Shown here piece after piece: positions 1 to 7,618 of a stretch of DNA of 40,985 bases (position 1 is its first letter; the number at the start of each line of letters is the position of its first letter). This DNA is from Actinomycetes bacterium. GTDB lineage: Bacteria > Actinomycetota > Acidimicrobiia > Acidimicrobiales > RAAP-2. The DNA lies in contig JAJXUK010000016.1 of the NCBI GenBank assembly GCA_021782915.1, positions 1-40,985 of the forward strand, in the 5' to 3' direction. The notes beneath the pieces are model-generated. The model searched no databases. It was not told the DNA's origin and saw nothing but the letters and a program-made list of their open reading frames with translations. A program made the position numbers and the translations under genes.

Positions 1-523
1 CCTCGGCGCTGAAGAGCGCCTCGAAGGCCAGGCCCTCGCTCGCGGCCAGCGAGCCGGCCGTGCCCCCGCGGTCCACGAGCGCCAGGAGCAGCACGGGCCT
101 CGCGCCGAACTCGCGCACCACGCGCAGGGCCTCGAGCAGGCTGGTGCCCCGACTGGTCGTGTCCTCGGTGATGACGACCTCGTCGCCCGGCTCCAGGCAC
201 CCGGCGATGCGCCCGCCGGCGCCGTGGTCCTTGGTCTCCTTGCGCACGCTGAAGGCTCGCAGGTAGCGCCCGCGCGTGGCGGCCACCGCGGCGGTCACGA
301 AGCTGAGCCCGTCGGCGCCCATGGTCAGCCCGCCGATGGCGCTGGCCGACGCGGGGATGCGCTCGAGGGCCAGATCCGCCAGCTCGACCATGACCTGGGG
401 CGAGCAGATCGTCTGCTTGGAGTCGATGAACCAGTCGGATCGCTTGCCCGACTTGAGCACGAAGTCCCCGCGGCGCACGGCGTGCTCGAGCAGGTGCAGG
501 CGGACTCGCTCGCGCGCGCTCAC
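1..523 (-). CDS. pyrE: Orotate phosphoribosyltransferase, C-terminus beyond the window
   Basis: Converts orotate and PRPP to OMP and pyrophosphate in UMP synthesis, in the cytosol. Reading leftward from a GTG at 523 gives about 174 residues with the family's N-terminal pattern (LKSGKRSDWFIDSK), a GGLTMGADG segment, the flexible-loop signature RKETKDHG and the PRPP-binding strand VVITEDTTSRGTS. The remaining C-terminal residues lie left of base 1. The GTG start overlaps the purM stop as GTGA, so pyrE is the translationally coupled last visible gene of a purF-purM-pyrE unit. A pyrimidine gene in a purine operon is plausible because both pathways use PRPP. No separate promoter is visible between purM and pyrE. 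Confidence 0.9.
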   Translation of the reverse strand, partial: MSARERVRLHLLEHAVRRGDFVLKSGKRSDWFIDSKQTICSPQVMVELADLALERIPASASAIGGLTMGADGLSFVTAAVAATRGRYLRAFSVRKETKDHGAGGRIAGCLEPGDEVVITEDTTSRGTSLLEALRVVREFGARPVLLLALVDRGGTAGSLAASEGLAFEALFSAE

Positions 524-1566
524 CGAAGCTCCACGGCCCGTGACCCCTCGGCCACCACGCCGACCACCACGGGCCCGTGCTCGCCCAGCAGCGCCAGGGC
601 GGCCTCGCGCGCGCCCGGGGCCACCGCCAGGACCATCCCGAGGCCACAGTTGAAGACGCGAGTCATCTCGGCGCCGCTCACCCGACCGCGTCGCTGGATC
701 TCGAAGAAGATCTCCGGGGTGGCAAAGCTGTCGAGCTCGATGCGGGCGCCAAGTCCCTCGGGCAGCACGCGCAGCACGTTGCCGGCGATGCCCCCACCGG
801 TGATGTGCGCCACCGCGTGCAGCTCCTCGCCCAGCTCGGCCACGGCGCGCAGCACGCTCGGCGCGTAGATCACCGAGGGCCGCAGCAGCTCCTCCGCCAG
901 GCTCACGCTCGCGCCCGCCCACGCCGGTGCGCCGAGGTCCGTGCCCGGAGGCGCCAGCACCCGGCGGGCCAGTGAGTAGCCGTTCGAGCGCAGGCCCGGC
1001 GAGGCCAGACCGATCAAGAGGTCGCCCGGGCGCACGCGCGGCGCGCCGAGCTCGCGGCCACGCTCGATGACCCCCACGGCGAAGCCGGCCAGGTCCATCT
1101 CGTCGGGCTCCATCACGCCGGCGTGCTCGGCCGTCTCCCCGCCCAGCAGGGCCGCACCAGCCAGACGGCAGCCCTCGGCCACCCCGGCCACGACCTCGGC
1201 CATGCGCGCGGGCTCCACGCGGCCCACCGCCACGTAGTCGAGCACGAAGAGGGGCTCGGCGCCCACGCACACCAGGTCGTCCACGAGCATCGCCACCAGG
1301 TCGCGGCCCACGGTGTCGTAGCGCGCCAGCTGTCGGGCCACCTCGAGCTTCGTGCCCACGCCATCGGCCGAGGCCACCAGCACCGGGTCTCGGTGACGGC
1401 TCAGGGCGAAGAGGCCCCCGAAGCCGCCGATGGCCCCGAGGACCTCGGGTCGACGCGTGGACTCCACGGCCGCGCGCATGCGCTCGACGGACTCGTCACC
1501 GGCCTCGATGGACACGCCCGCCGCGGCGTAGCTGAGCCCGCCCTCGAACTCCAGGAGCCGGCTCAC
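520..1566 (-). CDS. purM: Phosphoribosylformylglycinamidine cyclo-ligase (AIR synthetase)
   Basis: ATP-dependent ring closure of FGAM to AIR, step 5 of de novo purine synthesis. The 348-residue length is normal. Characteristic segments are GLSYAAAGV near the N-terminus, SADGVGTKLEVA, the VDDLVCVGAEPLFVLDY stretch of the PurM ATP-binding fold, LLGGETAEH and the C-terminal HITGGGIAGN and FNCGLGM motifs. The GTG start at 1566 overlaps the purF TGA as GTGA, and the stop overlaps the pyrE GTG the same way, so all three are probably made from one transcript starting ahead of purF. Confidence 0.95.
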   Translation of the reverse strand: MSRLLEFEGGLSYAAAGVSIEAGDESVERMRAAVESTRRPEVLGAIGGFGGLFALSRHRDPVLVASADGVGTKLEVARQLARYDTVGRDLVAMLVDDLVCVGAEPLFVLDYVAVGRVEPARMAEVVAGVAEGCRLAGAALLGGETAEHAGVMEPDEMDLAGFAVGVIERGRELGAPRVRPGDLLIGLASPGLRSNGYSLARRVLAPPGTDLGAPAWAGASVSLAEELLRPSVIYAPSVLRAVAELGEELHAVAHITGGGIAGNVLRVLPEGLGARIELDSFATPEIFFEIQRRGRVSGAEMTRVFNCGLGMVLAVAPGAREAALALLGEHGPVVVGVVAEGSRAVELR

Positions 1567-2960
1567 CAGCGCCCGGCCCCGCCCAGGGCCACCGGGGTCG
1601 GTGCGGGGTAGTTGCCGGTCAGGCAGGCGTCACAGCACTCCTCGCCCAGTCCGATGGCACCGCGCAGGTTGGCCAGCGTGATGAAGTCCAGCGAGTCGCA
1701 GCCGATGTACTCACGCATCTGCTCGGGGCTGTGCGTGGCCGCCAGCAGCTCGTCGCGATTGGGCGTGTCGATGCCGTAGTAGCAGGGCCAGGCAAAGGGC
1801 GGCGAGGAGATGCGCAGGTGCACCTCGGCCGCCCCGGCGTCGCGCAGCATGCCCACCAGAGCACGCGTGGTGGTGCCGCGCACGATCGAGTCGTCCACCA
1901 CCACCAGGCGCTGGCCCGCGATGTTCTCGCGCAGCGGGTTGAGCTTGCGCCGCACGCCCGCGGCGCGCTGGTTCGGGGTGGGCGCGATGAAGGTGCGCCC
2001 GATGTAGCGATTCTTGACCAGGCCGTAGCCGAAGGGGATGCCCGAGGCCTTGGCGTAGCCCTCCGCGGCCGGCACGCCCGAGTCCGGCACGCCCATCACC
2101 AGATCGGCGGCGACCGGGGACTGGACCGCCAGCGCCTCGCCCATGCGTCGGCGCGCGGTGTGCACCTGATGTCCCAGCAGGTAGGCGTCGGGGCGCGCGA
2201 AGTAGACGAACTCGAAGACGCAGAGCCTCTCGGCGCCGGGCGCCGGGGCGAGCAGGCGCGTCGAGGTCACGCCCTCGAAGGTGACGCTGATCATCTCGCC
2301 CGGCTCGATCTCGCGCACGAAGGCCGCGCCGACCACGTCCAGGGCCGGGCTCTCCGAGGCGATCACCCAGCCTTCCGGGGCGTCTTCGGTGCCCAGGCGG
2401 CCCAGGCACAGCGGCCGGAAGCCGTGCGGGTCGCGCACCGCGTGCACCGCACCCGCCTCGAGCACCACCATCGAGAAGGCCCCCTCGGCCCGACCCAGCA
2501 CCCGGCCCAGCGCCTCGCTGAGGCTCGCTCCAGCCTCGACCTCGTGGCCCAGCAGCTCGGCGACCAGGTCCGAGTCCGAGAGCATCGAGCTGACCGAGAT
2601 CCCGGCCGCCTCGGCCAGGGCCGGCGTGTTGGTCAGGTTGCCGTTGTGCGCCAGGGCGAAGCCGGAGCGCCCGGCCGATCGATACACCGGCTGGGCCGCG
2701 GTCCAGTTGGCCGAGCCCGACGTCGAGTAGCGGGTGTGCCCGATGACCATCGAGCCGCCCAGGGCGCGCAGCGCGGTATCGGAGAAGACGTGGCTGACCA
2801 GCCCGTTGTCCTTGACCACCGTGATCATCTCGTCGGCGAAGGTGGCCATGCCGGCCGACTCCTGGCCCCGGTGCTGCAGGGCGTAGAGCGCGTCGTAGCA
2901 GAGATAGGAGACGTCCCGGCCCGTCGCCACGATCCCCACGACGCCACAGGCTTCCTTCAT
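1563..2960 (-). CDS. purF: Amidophosphoribosyltransferase
   Basis: Commits PRPP to purine synthesis: PRPP plus glutamine gives phosphoribosylamine. The frame is open to 3029, but I choose ATG 2960 (465 residues) because it gives MKEACGVVGI, placing the Ntn nucleophile Cys after a four-residue propeptide. The glutaminase domain shows ALQHRGQESAGM and GHTRYSTSG; the PRTase domain shows VVVDDSIVRGTTTR. Cysteines in LCVFEF, WPCYYGID and CCDACLTGNYP match the four positions that bind a [4Fe-4S] cluster in Bacillus-type PurF, so an oxygen-labile cluster is likely (inference). It leads the purF-purM-pyrE unit; a TAGAGT -10 lies 8 bases upstream. Confidence 0.95.
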   Translation of the reverse strand: MKEACGVVGIVATGRDVSYLCYDALYALQHRGQESAGMATFADEMITVVKDNGLVSHVFSDTALRALGGSMVIGHTRYSTSGSANWTAAQPVYRSAGRSGFALAHNGNLTNTPALAEAAGISVSSMLSDSDLVAELLGHEVEAGASLSEALGRVLGRAEGAFSMVVLEAGAVHAVRDPHGFRPLCLGRLGTEDAPEGWVIASESPALDVVGAAFVREIEPGEMISVTFEGVTSTRLLAPAPGAERLCVFEFVYFARPDAYLLGHQVHTARRRMGEALAVQSPVAADLVMGVPDSGVPAAEGYAKASGIPFGYGLVKNRYIGRTFIAPTPNQRAAGVRRKLNPLRENIAGQRLVVVDDSIVRGTTTRALVGMLRDAGAAEVHLRISSPPFAWPCYYGIDTPNRDELLAATHSPEQMREYIGCDSLDFITLANLRGAIGLGEECCDACLTGNYPAPTPVALGGAGRW

Positions 2961-2968
2961 GCGCCCCC

Positions 2969-2974
2969 ACTCTA
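2969..2974 (-). promoter_or_regulatory. Candidate -10 (TAGAGT) for purF
   Basis: On the minus strand TAGAGT ends 8 bases before the purF ATG, with a G-run (GGGGG) in between that could serve as a weak ribosome site. The transcript would be leaderless or nearly so. No convincing -35 is visible. It shares a 70-bp divergent region with the PHP gene. Confidence 0.4.
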
Positions 2975-3029
2975 CGGGTCGGGCTCGCCCCGGCGGGCCA
3001 GGCAGAATCGACGTGCGGCGCTGACTCAC

Positions 3030-3035
3030 TACGCT
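3030..3035 (+). promoter_or_regulatory. Candidate -10 (TACGCT) for the PHP gene
   Basis: TACGCT lies 10 bases before the ATG at 3046, and there is no purine-rich ribosome site between them, so a very short leader is expected. A poor -35 (TCGACG, 3008-3013) sits 16 bases further upstream. The same hexamer precedes gpmA. Confidence 0.35.
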
Positions 3036-3045
3036 CTTTCACTCA

Positions 3046-3975
3046 ATGCTGGATCTTCACACCCACTCGAGCTTCTCGGACGGTTCGGACACGCCGGCCG
3101 AGCTGGCGCGCGCCGCCAAGCGGGTGGGACTGAACGCCATCGCCCTGACCGACCACGACACGACGGCCAGCCACGCCGAGATGGCCGCGGCCTGCGCCGC
3201 GCTGGGCGTGGAGTACGTCATCGGCGTCGAGGTGTCCCTGCGCGACAACTACTTCCCCAAGGTCCAGCGCGATGGCTCGGTCGGCCCGCGCAACATCCAC
3301 GTGCTCGCCTACTTCGTGCCCCTCGAGCACGACCACCCGGTGCAGGTCAAGCTCGCCTCGCTGCGCCGGGACCGCGACGTGCGCAACCGGCGCCTGCTGA
3401 GCCAGCTGCGCGGCTTCGGCTTCGAGAGGCTGAGCCTGGAGTACCTCACCGGACTGGCGCGCTCGATCCACTCCATCGGGCGCCCCCACTTCGCCCAGGC
3501 CATGTTCGACCTGCACCCGGAGATCGTCGGGGTCCAGACCGAGGACGCCTGGCGCCACGTCTTTCGCGACTGGCTGGGCAGCGACGGGCGCTCCTACGTG
3601 CCCAAGACGTCCATGCCCCTGGAGGAGTTCGTCGAGGCCGCCGGGCCCCACGTGTTCATCTCGGTGGCCCACCCGCTGCTCAACTACCTGGAGCACGCCG
3701 ACACCGCCTCGATCGAGGAGCGCATGCCGAGGGTCCTGGCCAGCCTGGTCGAGCGCGGCGTGCACGGCGTCGAGGCCTACTACGGGGGCACCGCGCGCAC
3801 CGCTCGCCAGCACATGGCCAAACTCGCCCGCGACGCGGGGCTCATACCCACGGGAGGCTCGGACTATCACGGCACCTACAAGGAGCACGTGGCGCTCGGT
3901 CTAGGCGCCTACGGCGATCTCTACGTGCCCGACCAGGTCCTGGACGAGATGCGCGAGCGAGTCGACCCCCGTTAG
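3046..3975 (+). CDS. PHP-domain metal-dependent phosphoesterase
   Basis: A 309-residue PHP (polymerase and histidinol phosphatase) family protein, cytosolic. The metal-binding motifs are visible in order: LDLHTHSSFSDGSDTP at the N-terminus (HxH), LTDHDT near residue 37, a later VAHPLLNY histidine and GGSDYHGTYKEH near residue 275. The arrangement resembles YciV/RNase AM-type enzymes, which hydrolyse nucleoside 3',5'-bisphosphates (pAp) or trim short 5' RNA ends; the exact substrate cannot be read from sequence. It diverges from purF and sits alone on the plus strand. The long open frame antisense to it is a codon-bias mirror. A pAp phosphatase next to nucleotide genes would fit functionally, but that is inference. 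Confidence 0.8.
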   Translation: MLDLHTHSSFSDGSDTPAELARAAKRVGLNAIALTDHDTTASHAEMAAACAALGVEYVIGVEVSLRDNYFPKVQRDGSVGPRNIHVLAYFVPLEHDHPVQVKLASLRRDRDVRNRRLLSQLRGFGFERLSLEYLTGLARSIHSIGRPHFAQAMFDLHPEIVGVQTEDAWRHVFRDWLGSDGRSYVPKTSMPLEEFVEAAGPHVFISVAHPLLNYLEHADTASIEERMPRVLASLVERGVHGVEAYYGGTARTARQHMAKLARDAGLIPTGGSDYHGTYKEHVALGLGAYGDLYVPDQVLDEMRERVDPR

Positions 3976-4116
3976 GACTGCTCGAGACCGACGGGCCGCC
4001 CGCCAGAGCTCCGAGGACAACGAGGACCTGACCACGTCATGGCGCCGACGCCGGGGCGGGTTGCCCCAGATCCGCGCCAACCCGGTTGTATCAGGAGCCC
4101 GTGCCGAGAGCCGCAC

Positions 4117-4392
4117 CTAGATTCCGCAGAAGAGATCCCCTCGCTCCTCGAAGGCGGCCGTTCCCACGACCGGCTGATTCGGGACCGACTGGAGGGCGAC
4201 GGGGTTCTTGGTGGTAATGCTGCCGCACGCCTGGGTGACCGCATAGACCGCTGTTGAACTCGCCGAAGGCTGGTTCACAACCCCGGGGGGATCCAATGGG
4301 GGAACGCTCGCGCCCGCCGAGCCGGCGAACAGCGGCAGGACGCCGAGCGAGCCGATCGCTAGGGCGCAACTCAGGACTAGGTGACGCTTCAT
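4117..4392 (-). CDS. Small secreted protein of unknown function
   Basis: 91 residues starting MKRHLVLSCALAIGSLGV: a basic n-region, a hydrophobic core and a likely signal-peptidase I site near SAGA/SVPP at about residue 29. The mature part, about 62 residues, is rich in Ser, Thr and Pro and has two cysteines (QACG and the C-terminal LFCGI) that could form one disulfide. An AAGGGAG ribosome site precedes the ATG by about 7 bases. I do not recognise a family. Its upstream region carries a perfect GGGAC/GTCCC palindrome at a DosR-like position, so it may be induced by low oxygen or redox change (inference). It stands alone between the PHP gene and a 93-codon gene. Confidence 0.7.
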   Translation of the reverse strand: MKRHLVLSCALAIGSLGVLPLFAGSAGASVPPLDPPGVVNQPSASSTAVYAVTQACGSITTKNPVALQSVPNQPVVGTAAFEERGDLFCGI

Positions 4393-4426
4393 GGTGGTAC
4401 TCCCTTCTCACCTAGGTACGGAGCCG

Positions 4427-4470
4427 ACCGTAAGGACTACTGAGGACTTTTGGTAGGGACGAAAGTCCCA
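4427..4470 (-). promoter_or_regulatory. DosR/NarL-type box with downstream -10 for the 91-aa secreted protein
   Basis: On the minus strand bases 4456-4469 read GGGACTTTCGTCCC. The actinobacterial DosR core is GGGACTWWWGTCCC, so 13 of 14 positions match. A -10-like TACGGT occupies 4427-4432; with a start about 7 bases beyond it, the palindrome centres near -42, as in DosR-activated promoters. Between box and -10 two further AGTCC half-sites occur as a direct repeat exactly 10 bp apart (4434-4438 and 4444-4448). The sequence match is direct; binding by a DosR-family regulator is inference, and no such regulator gene is in the window. Confidence 0.5.
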
Positions 4471-4525
4471 GTTGGTGAGGGAGGAGCCACGAGCCCTCCG
4501 ATGAGGCAGAACGGCGAGCGCGGTG

Positions 4526-4807
4526 CTAGTCGTCGGCGTCCGGGCCGTCCAGTGAGCCCCCGGCGGCCTCGTAGGCCGCGATCTCCTCGATGAGCCGCTG
4601 CATCGTCGCCTCGCTCGCCTCACCCCCGCGTCCCTGGTGGGCCAGGTAGACCGCGGCGCCGAGCGCGCGCAGGCGAGCGTCGTTCTTGCGCCGAGCCTGC
4701 ACCTCATCGAGCTTGGCCTTGCCCTCGCGCGCGGCCTCTTGAGCCGCCCCCTGGGCCTTGGCCGCCAGTCCCGCCGCCTGGTTCTTCACCTTGTCGAAGA
4801 TCGCCAT
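4526..4807 (-). CDS. Small helical hypothetical protein (93 aa)
   Basis: 93 residues with no signal peptide or membrane segment. The first half (MAIFDKVKNQAAGLAAKAQG) is an Ala/Lys/Glu-rich amphipathic helix of the kind seen in small cytosolic actinobacterial proteins annotated only as hypothetical; the middle continues with charged helix (KLDEVQARRKNDARLRALG), and the C-terminus is acidic (SLDGPDADD). A strong AGGGGGG ribosome site lies 4 bases before the ATG. The gene follows purL on the same strand by 87 bases and may be read through from it. Function unknown; a membrane-surface or protein-binding helix is only a guess. Confidence 0.75.
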   Translation of the reverse strand: MAIFDKVKNQAAGLAAKAQGAAQEAAREGKAKLDEVQARRKNDARLRALGAAVYLAHQGRGGEASEATMQRLIEEIAAYEAAGGSLDGPDADD

Positions 4808-4894
4808 GATCCCCCCTGTCCCCTCGGGTGTCGGGACACGGGCGCGCCCGGATCGCGGAGATGGCTCATGGTACCGCCGGGACCGGCGGGCCGC

Positions 4895-7162
4895 TCAGAG
4901 CACCGGTGCGGTCCACTCGCGCAGGGCGAGCGCGTCGATCAGCGAGTGGGCGTAGCGCTGAGCGATCGCCGCCACGGCCAGCTCAATGGGCCCCAGCACC
5001 AGCCGGTCCCCGCCCACGTGGCCGATCACCACGGCACTGACGCCGGCGGCCGCGGCGCGCGCGAGCACCCCAGAGGGGTCCGCGCCGGCCAGCACGAAGC
5101 GCCCGGGAAACTCCGAGAGGGCCTCGGCCGGCGCCTCCAGGCTCTCCACGACAACGCCCAGGGAGCTCACCGCCACCATCTCGCCCAGCGCGCCGCCGAG
5201 GCCGCCACCGGCCACGTCGTGCACCGCGCTGATCTCACGCGGCCCGCCCGCGCACTGGCGGGCGACCTCGCTGGCCACGAAGGCCGCGGTGGCGCCAAAG
5301 CGCGCGAAGTCGATGCCGCCCACCCGTCCGCCGCGCCGTCCACGCCCCAGCGCGAAGCGACTGCCGGCGAGAGGGAAGGGGTTGGCGCCGAGCGCGCGGC
5401 GCTCGCCCACCAGGATGATCGCGTCGCCCTCCGCCCAGGCCCAGCCCGGCGGTGGAGCGAGCAGGGAGTCGATGACGCCCAGGGAGCCCACCACGGGGGT
5501 GGGGTGGATGTCCGTGCCGGCGCTCTCGTTGTACAGCGAGACGTTGCCGCCCACCACCGGCAGACCCAGGGCCTGGCACGCCTCGGCCATGCCGTCGACC
5601 GCCTCGGAGAGCTGCCACATGACCTCGGGGTGCTCGGGGTTGCCGAAGTTGAGGCAGTTGACGATGGCCTTGGCGGTGACTCCCACGCAGGCCAGGTTGG
5701 CGACACCCTCGGCCACGGTCAGGGCCGTGCCCAGACGCGGGTCGAGCGCGCACCAGTGCGGGTTCGAGTCGGTGGACAGCCCGATGCCGCGCTCGCTCTT
5801 GGGCAGGCCCGGCCCGGCCAGGCGCAGCAGGGCCGCATCGCGGCCCGGGCCGACCACGGTGTTGAGGAAGAGCTGGCTGTCGTACTGGCGATAGACCCAG
5901 GCCGGGTCCTGCAGCATCCCCAGCAGGTCCTCGCCCGCGTCGTCGAGACTCTCGTCCGACGGGTCGTCCGCGATCAGGGCGTCCAGCCCCGCCGGGCGCC
6001 GCCGCGGCCGATCGTAGAGGGGTGCCTCGTCAGCCAGCGAGGCCGCCGGCACCTCGGCCAGCACCGCTCCGTCGAATCCGTCGCGCACGCGCAGCATGCC
6101 CACGGTCCTGCCGCTCTGGTCGATCTCGGGAGCCACGACGCGGCCCACGACGCTCGCGCGCACCTCCCACTTGGCGCACAGGGCCGCCACGGCCTCCCAG
6201 TTCTCTGGGGTGATGATGGCGAGCATGCGCTCCTGGGACTCCGAGGTCATCACCTCGAAGGGCTCCATGCCCTCCTCGCGCAGGGGCACCGCGTTCACGT
6301 CGACGTCCATGCCGACGCCGCCGCGCGCGGCCGTCTCGCTGGTCGCACAGGCCAGTCCGGCTCCACCCAGGTCCTGAATGCCCACCACCAGTCCCCGGTC
6401 CAACAGCTCGAGGCAGGCCTCGATGAGGCGCTTCTCCTCGTACGGGTCGCCGACCTGCACGCTGGGCCGCTTCGTGTCGTCCAGGCCCCCCTCGCCAAAG
6501 CCCGCCGAGGCGAGCACCGAGACGCCACCGATCCCGTCACGTCCGGTCGTCGAGCCCAGCAGCACCGCGAGATTGCCCACGCCCGAGGCCCGCCCGAGGA
6601 CCAGACGCTCGCGCGGCAGCGCCCCGCAGCAGAGCACGTTGACGAGCGGATTGCCGGCGTAGGCCTCATCGAAGGTCAGCTCGCCGCCGATCGTGGGCAC
6701 GCCCACCGAGTTGCCGTAGCCCGAGATGCCCGAGACCACTCCCTCGACCAGCCAGCGCTGGCGCGCCGTGTCGAGGTCGCCGAAGAAGAGTGGGTCCATC
6801 ACGGCGAGGGGACGCGCACCCATCGTGAACACGTCGCGCAGGATGCCGCCCACCCCGGTGGCGGCGCCCTGGTAGGGCTCGATCGCCGAGGGATGGTTGT
6901 GGCTCTCGATGCGGATGGCCACGGCGATTCCGTCGCCGGCGTCGATGACCCCGGCGTTCTCGCCCGGGCCCACCAGCACGTGCTCGCCGGACGTGGGCAG
7001 GCGCTTGAGGTGCAGGCGCGAGGACTTGTAGGAGCAGTGCTCGCTCCACATCACGGCGTACATCGCCAGCTCGAGGTGGTTGGGCTCGCGCTGCAGGACT
7101 CGCCCGATCTCGGCGTACTCATCGTCCGTGAGACCGAGCGCGCGGTGCAGGTCTGGCGTCAC
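4895..7162 (-). CDS. purL: Phosphoribosylformylglycinamidine synthase subunit PurL
   Basis: Synthetase subunit of the three-part PurSQL FGAM synthase: FGAR, ATP and glutamine-derived ammonia give FGAM. At 755 residues it is the small PurL type that needs separate PurS and PurQ, both present further right. Motifs: MWSEHCSYKSSR near residue 40, ESHNHPSAIEPYQGAATGVG around 85-105, GGLGG-type glycine turns and YNESAGTDIHPTPVVGS in the C-terminal half. The GTG start at 7162 has no good ribosome site but a TAGTTT -10 exactly 6 bases upstream, so it is probably a leaderless message. It is separated from purQ by 2.3 kb holding unrelated genes, which is unusual; purQ and purL are normally adjacent. 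Confidence 0.95.
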   Translation of the reverse strand: MTPDLHRALGLTDDEYAEIGRVLQREPNHLELAMYAVMWSEHCSYKSSRLHLKRLPTSGEHVLVGPGENAGVIDAGDGIAVAIRIESHNHPSAIEPYQGAATGVGGILRDVFTMGARPLAVMDPLFFGDLDTARQRWLVEGVVSGISGYGNSVGVPTIGGELTFDEAYAGNPLVNVLCCGALPRERLVLGRASGVGNLAVLLGSTTGRDGIGGVSVLASAGFGEGGLDDTKRPSVQVGDPYEEKRLIEACLELLDRGLVVGIQDLGGAGLACATSETAARGGVGMDVDVNAVPLREEGMEPFEVMTSESQERMLAIITPENWEAVAALCAKWEVRASVVGRVVAPEIDQSGRTVGMLRVRDGFDGAVLAEVPAASLADEAPLYDRPRRRPAGLDALIADDPSDESLDDAGEDLLGMLQDPAWVYRQYDSQLFLNTVVGPGRDAALLRLAGPGLPKSERGIGLSTDSNPHWCALDPRLGTALTVAEGVANLACVGVTAKAIVNCLNFGNPEHPEVMWQLSEAVDGMAEACQALGLPVVGGNVSLYNESAGTDIHPTPVVGSLGVIDSLLAPPPGWAWAEGDAIILVGERRALGANPFPLAGSRFALGRGRRGGRVGGIDFARFGATAAFVASEVARQCAGGPREISAVHDVAGGGLGGALGEMVAVSSLGVVVESLEAPAEALSEFPGRFVLAGADPSGVLARAAAAGVSAVVIGHVGGDRLVLGPIELAVAAIAQRYAHSLIDALALREWTAPVL

Positions 7163-7168
7163 GCCACC

Positions 7169-7174
7169 AAACTA
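7169..7174 (-). promoter_or_regulatory. Leaderless -10 (TAGTTT) for purL
   Basis: TAGTTT on the minus strand is followed by 6 bases (GGTGGC) and then the purL GTG. In actinobacteria this TANNNT-N6-start geometry marks messages whose first base is the start codon. It explains how purL is expressed away from purSQ. Confidence 0.5.
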
Positions 7175-7618
7175 CCGGGGTGGCCCGCGAGCTCGACGAG
7201 GCGCCGGGCCGCACGTCAGGCAACTCGAGCGTCGCGCTCAATCCGACCACGCTTCACGGCCCTAATTGTCAAGTGAAATGTGCGCGCTCGCTGCCCGGGC
7301 GCGAACACGGGAAAACTCGACCAGCTCCGAGGCAGCCGCGGCGATTAGTTGCACAAGAAGCAAGACTGGTCCGGGGGCAAAGTCCCGACGCTCCGAGGGC
7401 ATACCCCGCGCCATCGGTCGTGTCGCACTAGGAGAGTAACCGTATTCAGTTTTGATATTTCTCTTATGTGCCAAGGTCTTTCGAGATAGCGGAGACGCGC
7501 TCACGCGTGGCACACTCGGGGCGAGATGAGGACCTTAAGCCCTTAGCTCATCTTCACACTTGTGCGCTAATGTGGAACTGGAAGAGGTCGCACCCACGGA
7601 AGAAGTCTGGAGAAGATG
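7175..7618. other. Non-coding interval between purL and the 146-aa gene
   Basis: About 440 bases with no convincing gene; an 83-codon minus frame (7262-7513) lacks a ribosome site and a recognisable product. Visible elements are a lone TTGACA (minus, 7267-7272) without a matching -10, an imperfect DosR-like sequence (GGGACTTTGCCCCC on the minus strand, 7373-7386, 11 of 14 core positions), an A/T-rich patch at 7440-7470, and a -10-like TAATGT at 7568-7573, about 46 bases ahead of the next gene. Confidence 0.5.

Noticed and set aside
1731-4031. Long plus-strand open frame antisense to purF and running into the PHP gene in another frame
   Set aside because: Codon-bias mirror of high-GC genes; no motif, no start signal, and true genes occupy the same DNA.
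7267-7272. TTGACA on the minus strand as a purL promoter
   Set aside because: No TANNNT lies 16-19 bases downstream; the leaderless -10 at 7169 explains purL better.
4637-7276. Plus-strand open frame of 879 codons
   Set aside because: Mirror of purL; Arg/Ala/Gly/His-rich composition typical of antisense frames.
7262-7513. 83-codon minus-strand frame in the purL upstream gap
   Set aside because: No ribosome site or leaderless -10, no recognisable motif, and it covers the probable regulatory interval.
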